Virus record (IMG/VR): IMGVR_UViG_3300007512_000001
Location: 114,944 to 178,943 of that record
Direction: 5' to 3' (one strand)
Length of the DNA: 64,000 nt
Origin: a virus
A program made the translations under genes and the position numbers. Position 1 is the first letter of the stretch; each line of letters opens with the position of its first letter. The notes beneath the pieces are model-generated. The model worked only from the letters and a program-made list of their open reading frames with translations, did no database searches and was not told the origin of the DNA. This document shows positions 1 to 9,127 of the stretch, piece by piece.

Positions 1-1
1 A

Positions 2-694
2 TTAAGCGAAGAGATTGTTGAATTCAACGAAGACAAGAAAGACGTAGTTGAAACAAAAGTTAAGTTAGTTGCTGAAGCAAAAACAAAACTAGCCGAACTT
101 AAGAAAACATTTATCGAGCGTAGTGCTAAGATGGTTGAAGAGACTGTCACTAAAACTATTAAGGGTGAGATGTCACAACTTAAAGAAGATATTCAAAGTG
201 CTCGTGAGAATAACTTTGGACGTCAATTATTTGAAGCTTTTGCCGCAGAGTATGCACATTCATATTTGAATGAGAATACTGAAGTTGCAAAACTCAACAA
301 GCAACTTTCAGAAATGGAAGGTGTATTGGCAGAAGCCAATAAAACAATTGAAGAAAAGGATGCACTCGTAGAGACAAAAATGAGTGAAATCAACGTTATT
401 AATGACCAAGCAAACCGTAAAGAAACACTCTCTCAACTTCTTTCACCATTGGCGAAAGAGAAGAAAGAGGTTATGGAAAGTTTACTTGAGTCAGTACAAA
501 CTGATAAACTTAAAGCATCTTTTGACAAATACCTGCCAGCAGTTATTAATGGCGATGGCACTGGTATTAAACGCAAACTTACTGAGTCAGTAAAGAAAGA
601 AGTAACTGGTGATCGCCAACCTGTTGAAAAGCAAGTTGAAGAAACACCAAACACTTCCAACATTGTTGATATCAAGAAGTTAGCAGGATTATAA
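2..694 (+). CDS. 22: Prohead core scaffold protein gp22, C-terminal part (5' end outside window)
   Basis: The frame is open from base 2, so the gene starts upstream; 230 residues are visible. In T4 gp22 forms the prohead core on which gp23 assembles, and the gp21 protease then degrades it. What is seen is a long, charged, coiled-coil-rich helical protein (Glu/Lys heptads over the first ~120 residues) with an acidic-basic tail ending KKLAGL. Several LxE tripeptides (LTE, LLE) are possible gp21 cleavage sites. It lies 31 bases upstream of the major capsid gene, as gene 22 does in T4. The ATG at 131 is internal, because helical sequence continues in frame before it. The call rests on composition plus synteny. 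Confidence 0.85.
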   Translation, partial: LSEEIVEFNEDKKDVVETKVKLVAEAKTKLAELKKTFIERSAKMVEETVTKTIKGEMSQLKEDIQSARENNFGRQLFEAFAAEYAHSYLNENTEVAKLNKQLSEMEGVLAEANKTIEEKDALVETKMSEINVINDQANRKETLSQLLSPLAKEKKEVMESLLESVQTDKLKASFDKYLPAVINGDGTGIKRKLTESVKKEVTGDRQPVEKQVEETPNTSNIVDIKKLAGL

Positions 695-703
695 ATTTAT
701 AAT
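688..703. repeat. 16-bp perfect palindrome at gp22 stop, with late-promoter-like TATAAATT
   Basis: ATTATAAATTTATAAT is a perfect inverted repeat overlapping the gp22 stop codon. It contains TATAAATT at 690-697, one base from the T4 late octamer. It could be the late promoter for gp23 (predicted start near 703), a small hairpin, or chance in AT-rich DNA. Confidence 0.4.
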
Positions 704-725
704 TAAGGAGTTTAGGAGACTAAAA

Positions 726-1898
726 ATGTCAGAACTATTAAATGAAAACTGGAGTGAAACTAAAGACGCACTATTAGAAGGTCTTTCAGGTTCAACTCGT
801 AGTACAATGGCAGTAACTCTAGAGAATACAAAAGGCTATTTGACAGAGGCTGCTACAGCCGGCGCATCAACATCAGGTAATGTTGCTACACTTAACCGCG
901 TAATTTTACCAGTAATCCGCCGCGTAATGCCATCAGTAATTGCTAACGAAATCGTTGGTGTTCAACCAATGGCAGGTCCAGTAGGACAAATTCACACATT
1001 GAGAGTACGTTACGCTGATGCATTCACAGGTAACGCAGGTGGTAACACAACAGCAGGCGAAGAAGCATTAAGCCCATTCAAAGTTGCTGAAGGTTACTCA
1101 GGTAACGTTGCATCTGCTGATACAGCAGGTTCAACATCTGCTAACGAAGGCACAGGCGGTAACCGTCTAAGCATCCAAATCTTGAAGCAACCAGTTGAAG
1201 CAAAGACACGTAAGCTATCAGCACGTTGGACTTTCGAAGCTGCTCAAGATGCTAACTCAATGCACGGTATTGACATGGAAGCAGAAATCATGTCAGCACT
1301 AGCACAAGAAATTACTGCAGAAATTGATCAAGAGATCCTACGTTCACTACGTAGTATCGCAACAGCAGGTGATCCATATGATCAAAACGCAGTATCAGGT
1401 ACAGCAACATACGTTGGTGACGAGCACGCCGCTCTAGCAGTTCTAATGAACCGCGCAGCCAACACAATTGCACAACGCACACGTCGTGGTGCAGGTAACT
1501 GGGCAGTCGTTTCACCACAAGCACTAACAGTTATCCAATCCGCTTCAACAAGTGCATTTGCACGTACAACAGAAGGTTCATTCGAAGCACCAGTTAACCA
1601 AAAGATGGTTGGCACACTAAATGGTACAATGAAGATCTATGTTGATACATACGCAGCTGATGATACAGCAGTACTAGTAGGCTACAAGGGTTCAAGCGAA
1701 GCAGACGCAGCTGCTTTCTACTGCCCATACATTCCTCTAATGTCATCTGGTACAGTACTAGATCCAGATACATTCGAGCCAGTCGTAGGCTTCATGACAC
1801 GTTATGGTTATGTTGCACTAACAAACACAGCATCATCACTAGGTAATGCTGGCGACTACCTACAAACAATTGCAGTATCAAACCTATCATTTGCATAA
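726..1898 (+). CDS. 23: Major capsid protein gp23
   Basis: This is the main shell protein of the T4-type head (HK97-like fold). The 390-residue product is short compared with T4 gp23 (521 aa). Hallmarks include RVILPVIRRVMPSVIANEIV and VGVQPMAGPVGQIHTLRVRY (residues ~58-95) and a C-terminal region with SPQALTVIQSAS and FMTRYGYV. The N-terminal ~41 residues look like the scaffold-binding delta domain, ending in YLTE before AATAG. This fits a gp21-type (L/I)xE cleavage after Glu41, by analogy with T4. Two GGAG-like sites precede the ATG (707-718). A 16-bp palindrome spanning the gp22 stop (688-703) contains TATAAATT, a possible late promoter. A strong terminator follows. Confidence 0.97.
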   Translation: MSELLNENWSETKDALLEGLSGSTRSTMAVTLENTKGYLTEAATAGASTSGNVATLNRVILPVIRRVMPSVIANEIVGVQPMAGPVGQIHTLRVRYADAFTGNAGGNTTAGEEALSPFKVAEGYSGNVASADTAGSTSANEGTGGNRLSIQILKQPVEAKTRKLSARWTFEAAQDANSMHGIDMEAEIMSALAQEITAEIDQEILRSLRSIATAGDPYDQNAVSGTATYVGDEHAALAVLMNRAANTIAQRTRRGAGNWAVVSPQALTVIQSASTSAFARTTEGSFEAPVNQKMVGTLNGTMKIYVDTYAADDTAVLVGYKGSSEADAAAFYCPYIPLMSSGTVLDPDTFEPVVGFMTRYGYVALTNTASSLGNAGDYLQTIAVSNLSFA

Positions 1899-1921
1899 GG
1901 TTTAGAATTTTTTGTAAAGAT

Positions 1922-1950
1922 AACCCCCCATTATTTGGGGGGTTTTTCTT
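1922..1950 (+). terminator. Rho-independent terminator after gp23
   Basis: The stem AACCCCCC/GGGGGGTT (1922-1929 with 1937-1944) has a 7-base loop and runs into a T-rich tract. It stands 23 bases past the gp23 stop and is strong for such an AT-rich genome. Confidence 0.9.
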
Positions 1951-1952
1951 GA

Positions 1953-1959
1953 CTAAATA
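1953..1959 (+). promoter_or_regulatory. Late promoter CTAAATA, followed by 5' hairpin 1966-1984
   Basis: CTAAATA directly follows the gp23 terminator. By the T4 spacing rule transcription would start near 1965. A 7-bp hairpin CTTACTA/TAGTAAG (1966-1984, 5-base loop) would then sit at the very 5' end of the message for the gene at 2051. Confidence 0.5.
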
Positions 1960-2050
1960 GTAATGCTTACTAATGGGTAGTAAGTTTATGGGGATTAACC
2001 TTCCTCGTAGCGGTTAAAACCCGCAACGGACTTCTAAAAGGAGAAATAAA

Positions 2051-2512
2051 ATGGGTAGACCACTTAATAAAAGATACTTCGGTGTCGCGGGCGTAGGCCC
2101 AACAGCCGGCGGTAACGAAATCAAAGTTAACTTTAACAGCGGCGGCGGTGTTAAAGAAGGTTATATTGTTAAACAAAAAGCAAGTAAACGTTTTGTTGTT
2201 GAAGAAATCGAAACAGCAGGATTACATACTTGTACTTTAACTTGGGATGATTTACCAGCAAACCTAGCATCAGGTGAGATGTCAATTTCATTTAAAATGG
2301 ATGATGGTGAAACATACCTAGCAAGTAAAATTTCTGGCCGTACAGCAACATTAGCAGCTCCGACTGCTACAGGTTCAAACGCATATGATGGCAGTAAAGT
2401 TCCATGGAACTTCACAGTAGATCTAACAGACGGTGCGGCACAAGTCGAGGAAGCAGGCGACGACAATACACTAGTCGGTGTAGACGACGACGATTGGACA
2501 GAAGACGCTTAA
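2051..2512 (+). CDS. Conserved marine T4-like structural protein, unknown function
   Basis: This 153-residue acidic protein was not matched to a T4 gene. The N-terminus MGRPLNKRYFG and the Gly/Asn-rich stretch AGGNEIKVNFN suggest a compact beta-strand module (residues ~20-75). A second part, TYLASKISGRTATLA, is followed by a very acidic tail rich in Asp (last ~20 residues). AAAAGGAG lies just before the ATG, about 86 bases into the predicted late transcript, and a terminator follows. The position right after the capsid gene and at the head of the fibre region suggests a virion protein, perhaps a head decoration or fibre-attachment protein. That role is inference. Confidence 0.75.
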   Translation: MGRPLNKRYFGVAGVGPTAGGNEIKVNFNSGGGVKEGYIVKQKASKRFVVEEIETAGLHTCTLTWDDLPANLASGEMSISFKMDDGETYLASKISGRTATLAAPTATGSNAYDGSKVPWNFTVDLTDGAAQVEEAGDDNTLVGVDDDDWTEDA

Positions 2513-2537
2513 TTGATATTCTTACGATCAATACAGG

Positions 2538-2560
2538 AAAGGGGCCATCGGCCCCTTTTC
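2538..2560 (+). terminator. Rho-independent terminator
   Basis: AAAGGGGCC/GGCCCCTTT stem with an ATC loop, followed by TTTTC. It closes the 2051 gene, and the next late promoter starts 15 bases further on. Confidence 0.9.
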
Positions 2561-2574
2561 TATTCTAAAATTTG

Positions 2575-2582
2575 TATAAATA
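2575..2582 (+). promoter_or_regulatory. T4-type late promoter TATAAATA
   Basis: Exact TATAAATA, 24 bases before the ATG at 2607 and just after a terminator. The predicted start of transcription is near 2588. Confidence 0.8.
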
Positions 2583-2606
2583 ATATAACATTGGAAATCA
2601 CGAAAT

Positions 2607-3488
2607 ATGGCAAAGGAATTAAGAGTTAACAGCGATTATAATATCAACGTTGGTTCAAATGATGTTAATATTACAGCAGATGCATTTCAAGTAACAGGCA
2701 ATTTAGTTGTTACTGGAACTACTACCACGGTTAATACAACAGATTTAGACATTCAAGATAATACAATTGTATTAAACAAGAATGAATCAGGAGCAGGTGT
2801 TACGCTTGGAACAGCAGGTGTTGTAATTGAAAGAGGCACTTCTGACGATACATCATTGATTTGGAATGAAACTACAGACAAATGGAGTTTTAAACTCGGC
2901 TCGGGATTAGCAGACTTAGAAGCACTTTCTGTTACAACAACAGGTGATTTAACTGTTAATGGTGTTACTATTAGCGACATATTAGATGAAGATAATATGG
3001 CAAGTGATAGTGCTACTGCTTTAGCAACACAACAATCTATCAAAGCATATGTAGATACTGCGGCAGGGTCACCAACCCCAGGTGGTGCTAATACTAATAT
3101 TCAATATAATAATAGTGGAACTCTTGCTGGTAGTTCAAACATTGTATTTGATAATGGAACAAATGCTGTTACTATAACAGGTGAACTTAGTGTAGATAAT
3201 ATTAATATTAATGCAAATGATATTATTTCATCTAACACAAATGGTAATATTACTCTTACGCCAAATGGAACGGGTAATATTGTATTATCCAAAGCGGCCA
3301 GCGTTTCAGTACAGTTAGATTTTACTGATCAAGGCGGTGATCCAGGTGCTACAGTATCTGTTAATAAAATTTATTCCAAAACACCAAGCGGTGGTGGCAC
3401 AGGACTATATTTCGTAAATAACACAACAAGTGGAGAAATGATAAGTAAGAGTAAAGCAATTGCTTATGCTTTAGTATTTGGTGGATAA
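2607..3488 (+). CDS. Fibre/structural protein with repeated beta modules
   Basis: This 293-residue protein is low in Cys, rich in Thr/Asn/Gly and built from fibre-type modules. VTGNLVVTGTTTTVNTTDL (residues ~30-48) introduces a stretch that ends VVIERGTSDDTSLIWNE. A linker with DSATALATQQSIKAYVDT (~131-148) follows, then NGNITLTPNGTGNIVLS. The same modules recur in the 1652-aa fibre at 11152 and in the 4379 gene, so they are mobile building blocks of this phage's fibres. It is probably a short fibre or adaptor protein. The gene starts an apparent co-transcribed set (2607-4326) with 3-4-base spacings. Confidence 0.75.
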   Translation: MAKELRVNSDYNINVGSNDVNITADAFQVTGNLVVTGTTTTVNTTDLDIQDNTIVLNKNESGAGVTLGTAGVVIERGTSDDTSLIWNETTDKWSFKLGSGLADLEALSVTTTGDLTVNGVTISDILDEDNMASDSATALATQQSIKAYVDTAAGSPTPGGANTNIQYNNSGTLAGSSNIVFDNGTNAVTITGELSVDNININANDIISSNTNGNITLTPNGTGNIVLSKAASVSVQLDFTDQGGDPGATVSVNKIYSKTPSGGGTGLYFVNNTTSGEMISKSKAIAYALVFGG

Positions 3489-3491
3489 TTT

Positions 3492-3890
3492 ATGGCAGTC
3501 ACAATAACAAATGTAACAAACAATTCTTCAACAGCAATTTTTACTGCATCAGGCAATGTTGCTGTTACAGATATAATTATTTTTAATACGGATAGTCACG
3601 CCGACTCATTTTTTAATTGGGCATTGAATTTAGTTCCCAGCGGTGACTCTGTAACAGTTAATAATTTATTATATGATTCATCCAAAGCGGGAGGTTTTGC
3701 AGTTCCTATCTCTACTGGATCAAATTTACATGTAAACACTATAACAGGATTTACTGCCAATAAGTGGCTATTAACAAATGGTGATAAATTTTATATTGAT
3801 TTAGATGATGCAAGTAACTCATCTACCAATTGGTCTGGTTCGCCGGCGACAGTACCTGTAAATGTTTTTGTTAACTATATGAGTTTATAA
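3492..3890 (+). CDS. Small beta-rich structural protein, unknown
   Basis: A 132-residue Thr/Ser/Asn-rich protein with alternating hydrophobic residues (ITNVTNNSSTAIFTASGN) and no recognised motif. It starts 4 bases after the previous stop and ends 4 bases before the next start, so all three genes probably share one late transcript. Composition and context suggest a fibre-associated or trimer-cap protein. No enzymatic motif is visible. Confidence 0.65.
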   Translation: MAVTITNVTNNSSTAIFTASGNVAVTDIIIFNTDSHADSFFNWALNLVPSGDSVTVNNLLYDSSKAGGFAVPISTGSNLHVNTITGFTANKWLLTNGDKFYIDLDDASNSSTNWSGSPATVPVNVFVNYMSL

Positions 3891-3894
3891 TATT

Positions 3895-4326
3895 ATGCCA
3901 TTTGATCGTACAAATCCAGAATACTTTACTCAGGAATTATTCAATCTTGGTGGAACAAATGCCATACGAATTCCTATAGGAACTACGAATCAACGACCAG
4001 GATCTGCTATAGCAGACTCTGGGATGGTTAGATTTAATGTCACAACAGGTGGATTAGAAACATATCATTTAGGCACTTGGAATCAAATAAGAATTAACGG
4101 CACTACGACTATTACTAAAGATACAGACACTGGCGATGGCTCAACAACGGCATTTAATATGTTATCCTCTGCGCCTGCTGACGAAAACAATATTCTTATT
4201 TTTATTAATAACATTTTCCAAGAACCAGATTCTGCTTACACAGTATCAGGAACAACTATTACATTTACATCTGCCCCGCCTAACAGTCATGTTATTGTAG
4301 CATTAAGCGGATTCGACACAGTTTAA
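3895..4326 (+). CDS. Small fibre-like protein with RPGS module
   Basis: A 143-residue protein. Its core NQRPGSAIADSGMVRFN, followed by LETYHLGTWNQI, is a diverged copy of the QRPGSP-RYN-YYNG-SW module seen in the 425-aa and 1652-aa fibre proteins of this window. The C-terminal half (TGDGSTTAFNMLSS, AYTVSGTTITFTSAPP) is the second repeated module, also shared with those proteins. It probably caps or extends a fibre. It lies at the end of the 2607-4326 set. Confidence 0.7.
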   Translation: MPFDRTNPEYFTQELFNLGGTNAIRIPIGTTNQRPGSAIADSGMVRFNVTTGGLETYHLGTWNQIRINGTTTITKDTDTGDGSTTAFNMLSSAPADENNILIFINNIFQEPDSAYTVSGTTITFTSAPPNSHVIVALSGFDTV

Positions 4327-4339
4327 TAATTAAACTCTA

Positions 4340-4347
4340 TATAAATA
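4340..4347 (+). promoter_or_regulatory. T4-type late promoter TATAAATA
   Basis: Exact TATAAATA, 31 bases before the ATG at 4379. The predicted start is near 4353, giving a leader with an AACGGAG ribosome site. Confidence 0.8.
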
Positions 4348-4378
4348 CGGTATAAAGTATTTTTAAACGGAGAATAAT

Positions 4379-7300
4379 ATGGCTATAGGTCGCGTCTCGG
4401 GACCAATGTTACAACCAAATCTAGTCAGACAAGGCACTGACTTGGCATTTGAAACAGACTTATTATATCTAGATGTAACTAACTCACGTATTGGTATTAA
4501 CGAAGCTGCCCCGGGGTACTCGTTGGATATTGCCGGCGATCTACAAGTTGGTAACATTGAAATTGATACCAATACAATCACTACAACAAATACAAATGGT
4601 AATTTAATACTAAATGCTAACGGCACGGGTATTATTTCTGTTTCTAGTAAAGTAGTTGAAGATGTAGCAACTCCGGTAGCAGGTACAGATGCGGCAAACA
4701 AAGCATATGTAGATACTCAAATAGCAGGCCTAGGCGGTGGCACACTTACATTAGGTACACCAACAGATGGCAGCTTAACAACGTGCAGTGCGTATTTAGA
4801 TTGGACATCGTCTACATTAGTTGTAGATGCTATTGATGATTTAAACGAAGTTGTTGAAAACATTCGTAATAGTACTTTTGTTAAGGAAGTAGACTTTACT
4901 GCTGACCAAACAGTAGGTGGTGCAGGACTTGTTGTAACACTAACTATTACTGCCACAGGAAACGCAAATAGATACACTATTGATTGGGGCGATGGTAACA
5001 CAACAACAGGAACAACAGACAGTACTCCAACACATACATATAGTTCTAACGTAGGATCACCATTTGATGTAGAGGTCACTGCATATAACAATAGTGGCTG
5101 TGGAACAGGAAGCACCGCAACTAAATTAAGAGCGGGATATATTATTATCTATACTGCTAACCCGGTTGTTAGTTTTGCCGCATATGCCGCTTCATCAGGC
5201 GGTAGTCCAATTACATATTGGGATGACGGTGACCAAGTTTACTTTGATAATAATACAACAAACATTGGCGGTGCTACAATTCAATACACTTGGGATTGGG
5301 ACGATGGTAGTAGCGACAATGTTATTTCAAGTGATAGTGCCGCAGGTGGTTCTGCCGGCGCAAGACTTGACCATACGTTTACGGAAATTTCAGAACAAGA
5401 AATAACAAGAACAGTTATACTAACACTAGACAGTCATAATACTGCTGATCCATCAGTAATACCAACTAGTGACAATGTCGCATATAAAATTTATGACACA
5501 CATACTCCTGAAGTATCATTAAGTGCGACAACAGGTATTAACGAAGAAAGTACTAGTGGATTACCGATTACCTTTACTAATAATACTGAAGCAACAATTG
5601 GCAGTTATGCAACATATGGTATTCAATATGAATACCAATGGGGCGATGGAACTTCAGATACAACAGTAAATGTTGGTACAGGCGGAAGTGGTGACACTGG
5701 TAACACTATTAGTCACACGTTTGCGTTGAGTCCAAGCGACCAAGCATCAGGAACAGCAAGAAATTATACTGGTAACTTGAGAGTTATTAGTAATCATACA
5801 AGTAGTCCATTTATTAGTTCTAACTTTACAGTTCACGTTGAACCAGATGTTAGAGCAAACATTGCGGCCACAGCAGTAACAACAAGTGATAGATCTGGTG
5901 ACAATCAATATGACATTTATGATTACACAGACTACAATGGAAATAATAGAGCATTAGTAAGAGCAACAAACACATCACAAAACGCAGATGATTATGTATA
6001 TAATTGGGGTGATGGTAGTACAAACGACACTCCTACTGAAGATGGTGTAAGTGCTGGTTCTATAGGCGCAACATTAGATCATGATTATGCAGGTGAATCA
6101 GCAGGCAATTACACATTAGCCTTTACAGCAAACGGAACTCCTGATTTAACATTACAGTCAGATTCAGATTCAAGTATTGTGTTCCAAATGAATGCAACGC
6201 CATCTGCACCAGCGAATTTGAGTACTAAATCGCTAACGTTGAGTGATTCATACCAAGGCTCAAGTCCAAAACTTTGTGCTGGATTTGCAGATAACAGTAC
6301 GAGTAATCCATTGGTTGCGGGCGCGGCGTTGACTACAACTACAGCAAGACGATATACAAGTGGCACAATTGACACAAATGTTATTGCTAATGCTTACAAT
6401 GGTTTGAGTGGAACACTAACTGCAACTGTTAACGGCGTTGATAAAGGTAATAAAACATTTACAACAGCATTGAACGAGAATGGAACATTTACCTCGCTTG
6501 TTGTAAGTGACCAACGTGATGCTAACGACACAATTAGTTCAGCAACTTATCCAACAGGATTTTATCAAACGTTTGATGCCAAAATTACGCAAGCACTTGC
6601 AAGTTATACAGTAGGTGTAAATGACGAAAGATTAGAACACAGTGCAACAGGTAATACAAACTATGTTTCTGTTGTATATGATGATATAACAGCAACGCCT
6701 ACTATAGATGATTCTGGCACATTGTCTGAAGGAACTGGCGGCACAAAAAGATATGTTTCTGGTATACCATATTATAACACAGGAAGTCCAACACTTACTT
6801 TAACTGGTGTACAGGTTAGTGATTTAACAGGACAAGCCTACCGAGATACGTCATCAGTCGTTGAAGTAGATAACGGAACAAACCAAGAAAGTACAAGTAG
6901 CGCGGCAACTACTAATTCAAACTATACTTACGCACAAATTGATGGTGCAAGTTCAATGCTAACAGGCGGTATACCAAATGCTGATACTGGCGTTGCGTCT
7001 GCATACACGATAGGATCTCTTTCAGTACCTATTACAACAAGTAGCGTAAGAACAGTTGACAGAGTAAAAGTAAGAGCATCCAACTGTAACGGAACAAGTA
7101 GTTATGTTGAAAACACAACTAATATTCAAGTACACAGATCATCACAGAGTGGTATTGTTGAACAGACCATTGCTGTAGCAGATAGTTTAGGCAACGGCAC
7201 GTATACAGATGATGGCAAACGTGTATTTGATTTTAATGCCGACACAACAAACACACCTAGTTTTAACGGTGCAACAAATTTTTATACTAACGATTTATAT

Positions 7301-7825
7301 TCTGAAAATAGTGATCCAGGTGTTAGTGGAACAAAAGAAGCAACAATTAGACTTGGTGTTTTAAAATACGATGTAACAGATTATAGTTCAGGCTTCCTAC
7401 CAGTAGGACCTGATCGTAGTGCTGATACGGGAACACAATACTTTACATTTGCTTTCCGTAGACAAGTTGTTGCTAACTTTGATATTAACATTACATCAAG
7501 TTCAGGCATAAGTGGATTATGGATTGCCGCACCAGGCACTGCAATTGATAGTGCTAGTGGACTAAATGGATGGATAGATTCAAGTACAACATATGGTGGT
7601 AGTGGTGTTCCGGGCAGTGATACAGGCAATGGCGGTAACGGCAGTAATGGCTGTGCGTTTACATCAGGTGACAGAATTGCAACAGGCACATCACTAAGTG
7701 GTGGCTATACAATGACACTTGGCTCAGAGAATATGTCCAATGCTACAGGCAATGTCGTATTGGTAAGAATAGCACTAGCAAGCGGTGAATCAGTGACTGC
7801 GATAAGCATAGGGGAGGCTTCATAA
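4379..7825 (+). CDS. Large tail-fibre protein with PKD-like repeats
   Basis: A 1148-residue structural protein. The first ~110 residues carry the fibre-type motif NGNLILNANGTGIISVS and an NKAYVDTQI linker. At least four PKD-like immunoglobulin-fold domains follow, each with W(G/D)DG near the start and H(T/D)(Y/F) further on: WGDG at ~202, DWDDG at ~304, WGDG at ~419 and WGDG at ~541. The rest is Thr/Ser-rich beta sequence with a Gly-rich tip (GGSGVPGSDTGNGGNGSNG, ~1082-1100). Glycine-rich tips of this kind can contact receptors. PKD domains usually mediate adhesion to polysaccharide or protein. The stop overlaps the next ATG by one base (TAATG). Confidence 0.8.
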   Translation: MAIGRVSGPMLQPNLVRQGTDLAFETDLLYLDVTNSRIGINEAAPGYSLDIAGDLQVGNIEIDTNTITTTNTNGNLILNANGTGIISVSSKVVEDVATPVAGTDAANKAYVDTQIAGLGGGTLTLGTPTDGSLTTCSAYLDWTSSTLVVDAIDDLNEVVENIRNSTFVKEVDFTADQTVGGAGLVVTLTITATGNANRYTIDWGDGNTTTGTTDSTPTHTYSSNVGSPFDVEVTAYNNSGCGTGSTATKLRAGYIIIYTANPVVSFAAYAASSGGSPITYWDDGDQVYFDNNTTNIGGATIQYTWDWDDGSSDNVISSDSAAGGSAGARLDHTFTEISEQEITRTVILTLDSHNTADPSVIPTSDNVAYKIYDTHTPEVSLSATTGINEESTSGLPITFTNNTEATIGSYATYGIQYEYQWGDGTSDTTVNVGTGGSGDTGNTISHTFALSPSDQASGTARNYTGNLRVISNHTSSPFISSNFTVHVEPDVRANIAATAVTTSDRSGDNQYDIYDYTDYNGNNRALVRATNTSQNADDYVYNWGDGSTNDTPTEDGVSAGSIGATLDHDYAGESAGNYTLAFTANGTPDLTLQSDSDSSIVFQMNATPSAPANLSTKSLTLSDSYQGSSPKLCAGFADNSTSNPLVAGAALTTTTARRYTSGTIDTNVIANAYNGLSGTLTATVNGVDKGNKTFTTALNENGTFTSLVVSDQRDANDTISSATYPTGFYQTFDAKITQALASYTVGVNDERLEHSATGNTNYVSVVYDDITATPTIDDSGTLSEGTGGTKRYVSGIPYYNTGSPTLTLTGVQVSDLTGQAYRDTSSVVEVDNGTNQESTSSAATTNSNYTYAQIDGASSMLTGGIPNADTGVASAYTIGSLSVPITTSSVRTVDRVKVRASNCNGTSSYVENTTNIQVHRSSQSGIVEQTIAVADSLGNGTYTDDGKRVFDFNADTTNTPSFNGATNFYTNDLYSENSDPGVSGTKEATIRLGVLKYDVTDYSSGFLPVGPDRSADTGTQYFTFAFRRQVVANFDINITSSSGISGLWIAAPGTAIDSASGLNGWIDSSTTYGGSGVPGSDTGNGGNGSNGCAFTSGDRIATGTSLSGGYTMTLGSENMSNATGNVVLVRIALASGESVTAISIGEAS

Positions 7826-9102
7826 TGGCCATTTCAGATAGCCAAAAAATTGACTACCTATGGAAAAAACTAGGTTACGGTGCTACCAAAACAGATACAA
7901 ACGCACTTAAAAAGGCGCCTAACGAAGCGATTTCAAGTTCGTTGTTGCTACGTGGCGACAAAGTTTGGAAGGAGGCTTCAAGTATTCCTAGCACAATACC
8001 AGGATCAAGCTCCGAGGTTGTAACTGTATACACGACAAGTGCCCCACAAGAATGCACAGAAGATATTACATCAACAGCGAATAGAACTTGGAAAACAGGA
8101 CTAACAGATTGGATATCACCTGAAATTGGTTCAACATACCAAGTAAAAGCTTATATACACACTAGCAGTAGTGCTGGATCTGCCGCGTCTGGAGGCACAC
8201 AGGTATTTGCTACAGGTTCTGGTAATAACGACGAATGGTTTTTTGATTATCAAAGTGGCGTATTACACTTTATTAGTACAAACTTGCCTAATGGCGTAAG
8301 TTTTACAGGCAAGAGTGTTTATATTAGTGGTGCGAGATACACAGGTGACTTTGGCGTAGGCGGTGACTTGGGAGATTTTACATTCTCAACAAATGTAATG
8401 TCAACAAGCACAACAAACGGTAATATACAAATTGATCCAGATGGAACAGGACAATTACAAATTGTAGGCACAAATTCTATAGCAATGCCAAATGGCACCA
8501 CAGCACAACGACCAGGATCACCATCAGCGGGCGATTTTCGTTATAACAGCACTAGTAATAAAATGGAATACTATAATGGTACTTCTTGGGTTGATTTAGA
8601 AGCAAGTAATTATGCATTAGTATCAAGTGACTCATTTACTGGCGACGGTACAACAACTGCATTTACACTGAGTTCGTCAGCAACAACAAACGGTACTATC
8701 GTTAATATTAACGGTGCTTTACAACAACCTACATCAGCATATAGTGTAAGTGGCACAACGCTTACAATGGTAGAAGCACCACACACTGATGACATTGTAG
8801 AAGTAAGAATTTTTAGTACTTCATTAATTAGTACACAAAATTTAATTGCGGATGCTGATAATGATACAAGAATAAGAGTAGAAGCAAGTACTGACGAAGA
8901 TACAATTCGTTTTGCGACAGCCGGTACCGAAGTTGCTACGATGACTACTGGTGCAACAGTTTTTGCTAATGCGGTACAATTAGCAAGCATGACAACAACA
9001 CAAAGAAACTCATTATCGGCTGCCAACGGTATGATTATTTACAATACTACAGATAACAAATTCCAAGGCTATGAAAATGGATCTTGGGCAGACTTAATAT
9101 AA
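7825..9102 (+). CDS. Fibre/structural protein, conserved in marine T4-like phages
   Basis: A 425-residue protein. The N-terminus MAISDSQKIDYLWKKLGYG followed by an ALKKAPNEAI segment is a domain I associate with marine T4-like structural proteins and may attach the protein to the baseplate or neighbouring fibre. The middle has beta sequence with DEWFFDYQSGVLHFIS. The C-terminal half contains the recurrent modules NGNIQIDPDGTGQLQIVG, QRPGSPSAGDFRYNS...YYNGTSW, then TGDGTTTAFTLSS. It is translationally coupled to the PKD fibre through TAATG, so the two probably form one fibre assembly. Confidence 0.75.
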   Translation: MAISDSQKIDYLWKKLGYGATKTDTNALKKAPNEAISSSLLLRGDKVWKEASSIPSTIPGSSSEVVTVYTTSAPQECTEDITSTANRTWKTGLTDWISPEIGSTYQVKAYIHTSSSAGSAASGGTQVFATGSGNNDEWFFDYQSGVLHFISTNLPNGVSFTGKSVYISGARYTGDFGVGGDLGDFTFSTNVMSTSTTNGNIQIDPDGTGQLQIVGTNSIAMPNGTTAQRPGSPSAGDFRYNSTSNKMEYYNGTSWVDLEASNYALVSSDSFTGDGTTTAFTLSSSATTNGTIVNINGALQQPTSAYSVSGTTLTMVEAPHTDDIVEVRIFSTSLISTQNLIADADNDTRIRVEASTDEDTIRFATAGTEVATMTTGATVFANAVQLASMTTTQRNSLSAANGMIIYNTTDNKFQGYENGSWADLI

Positions 9103-9127
9103 GTTAATAAAAATATTTAAATGTTCT

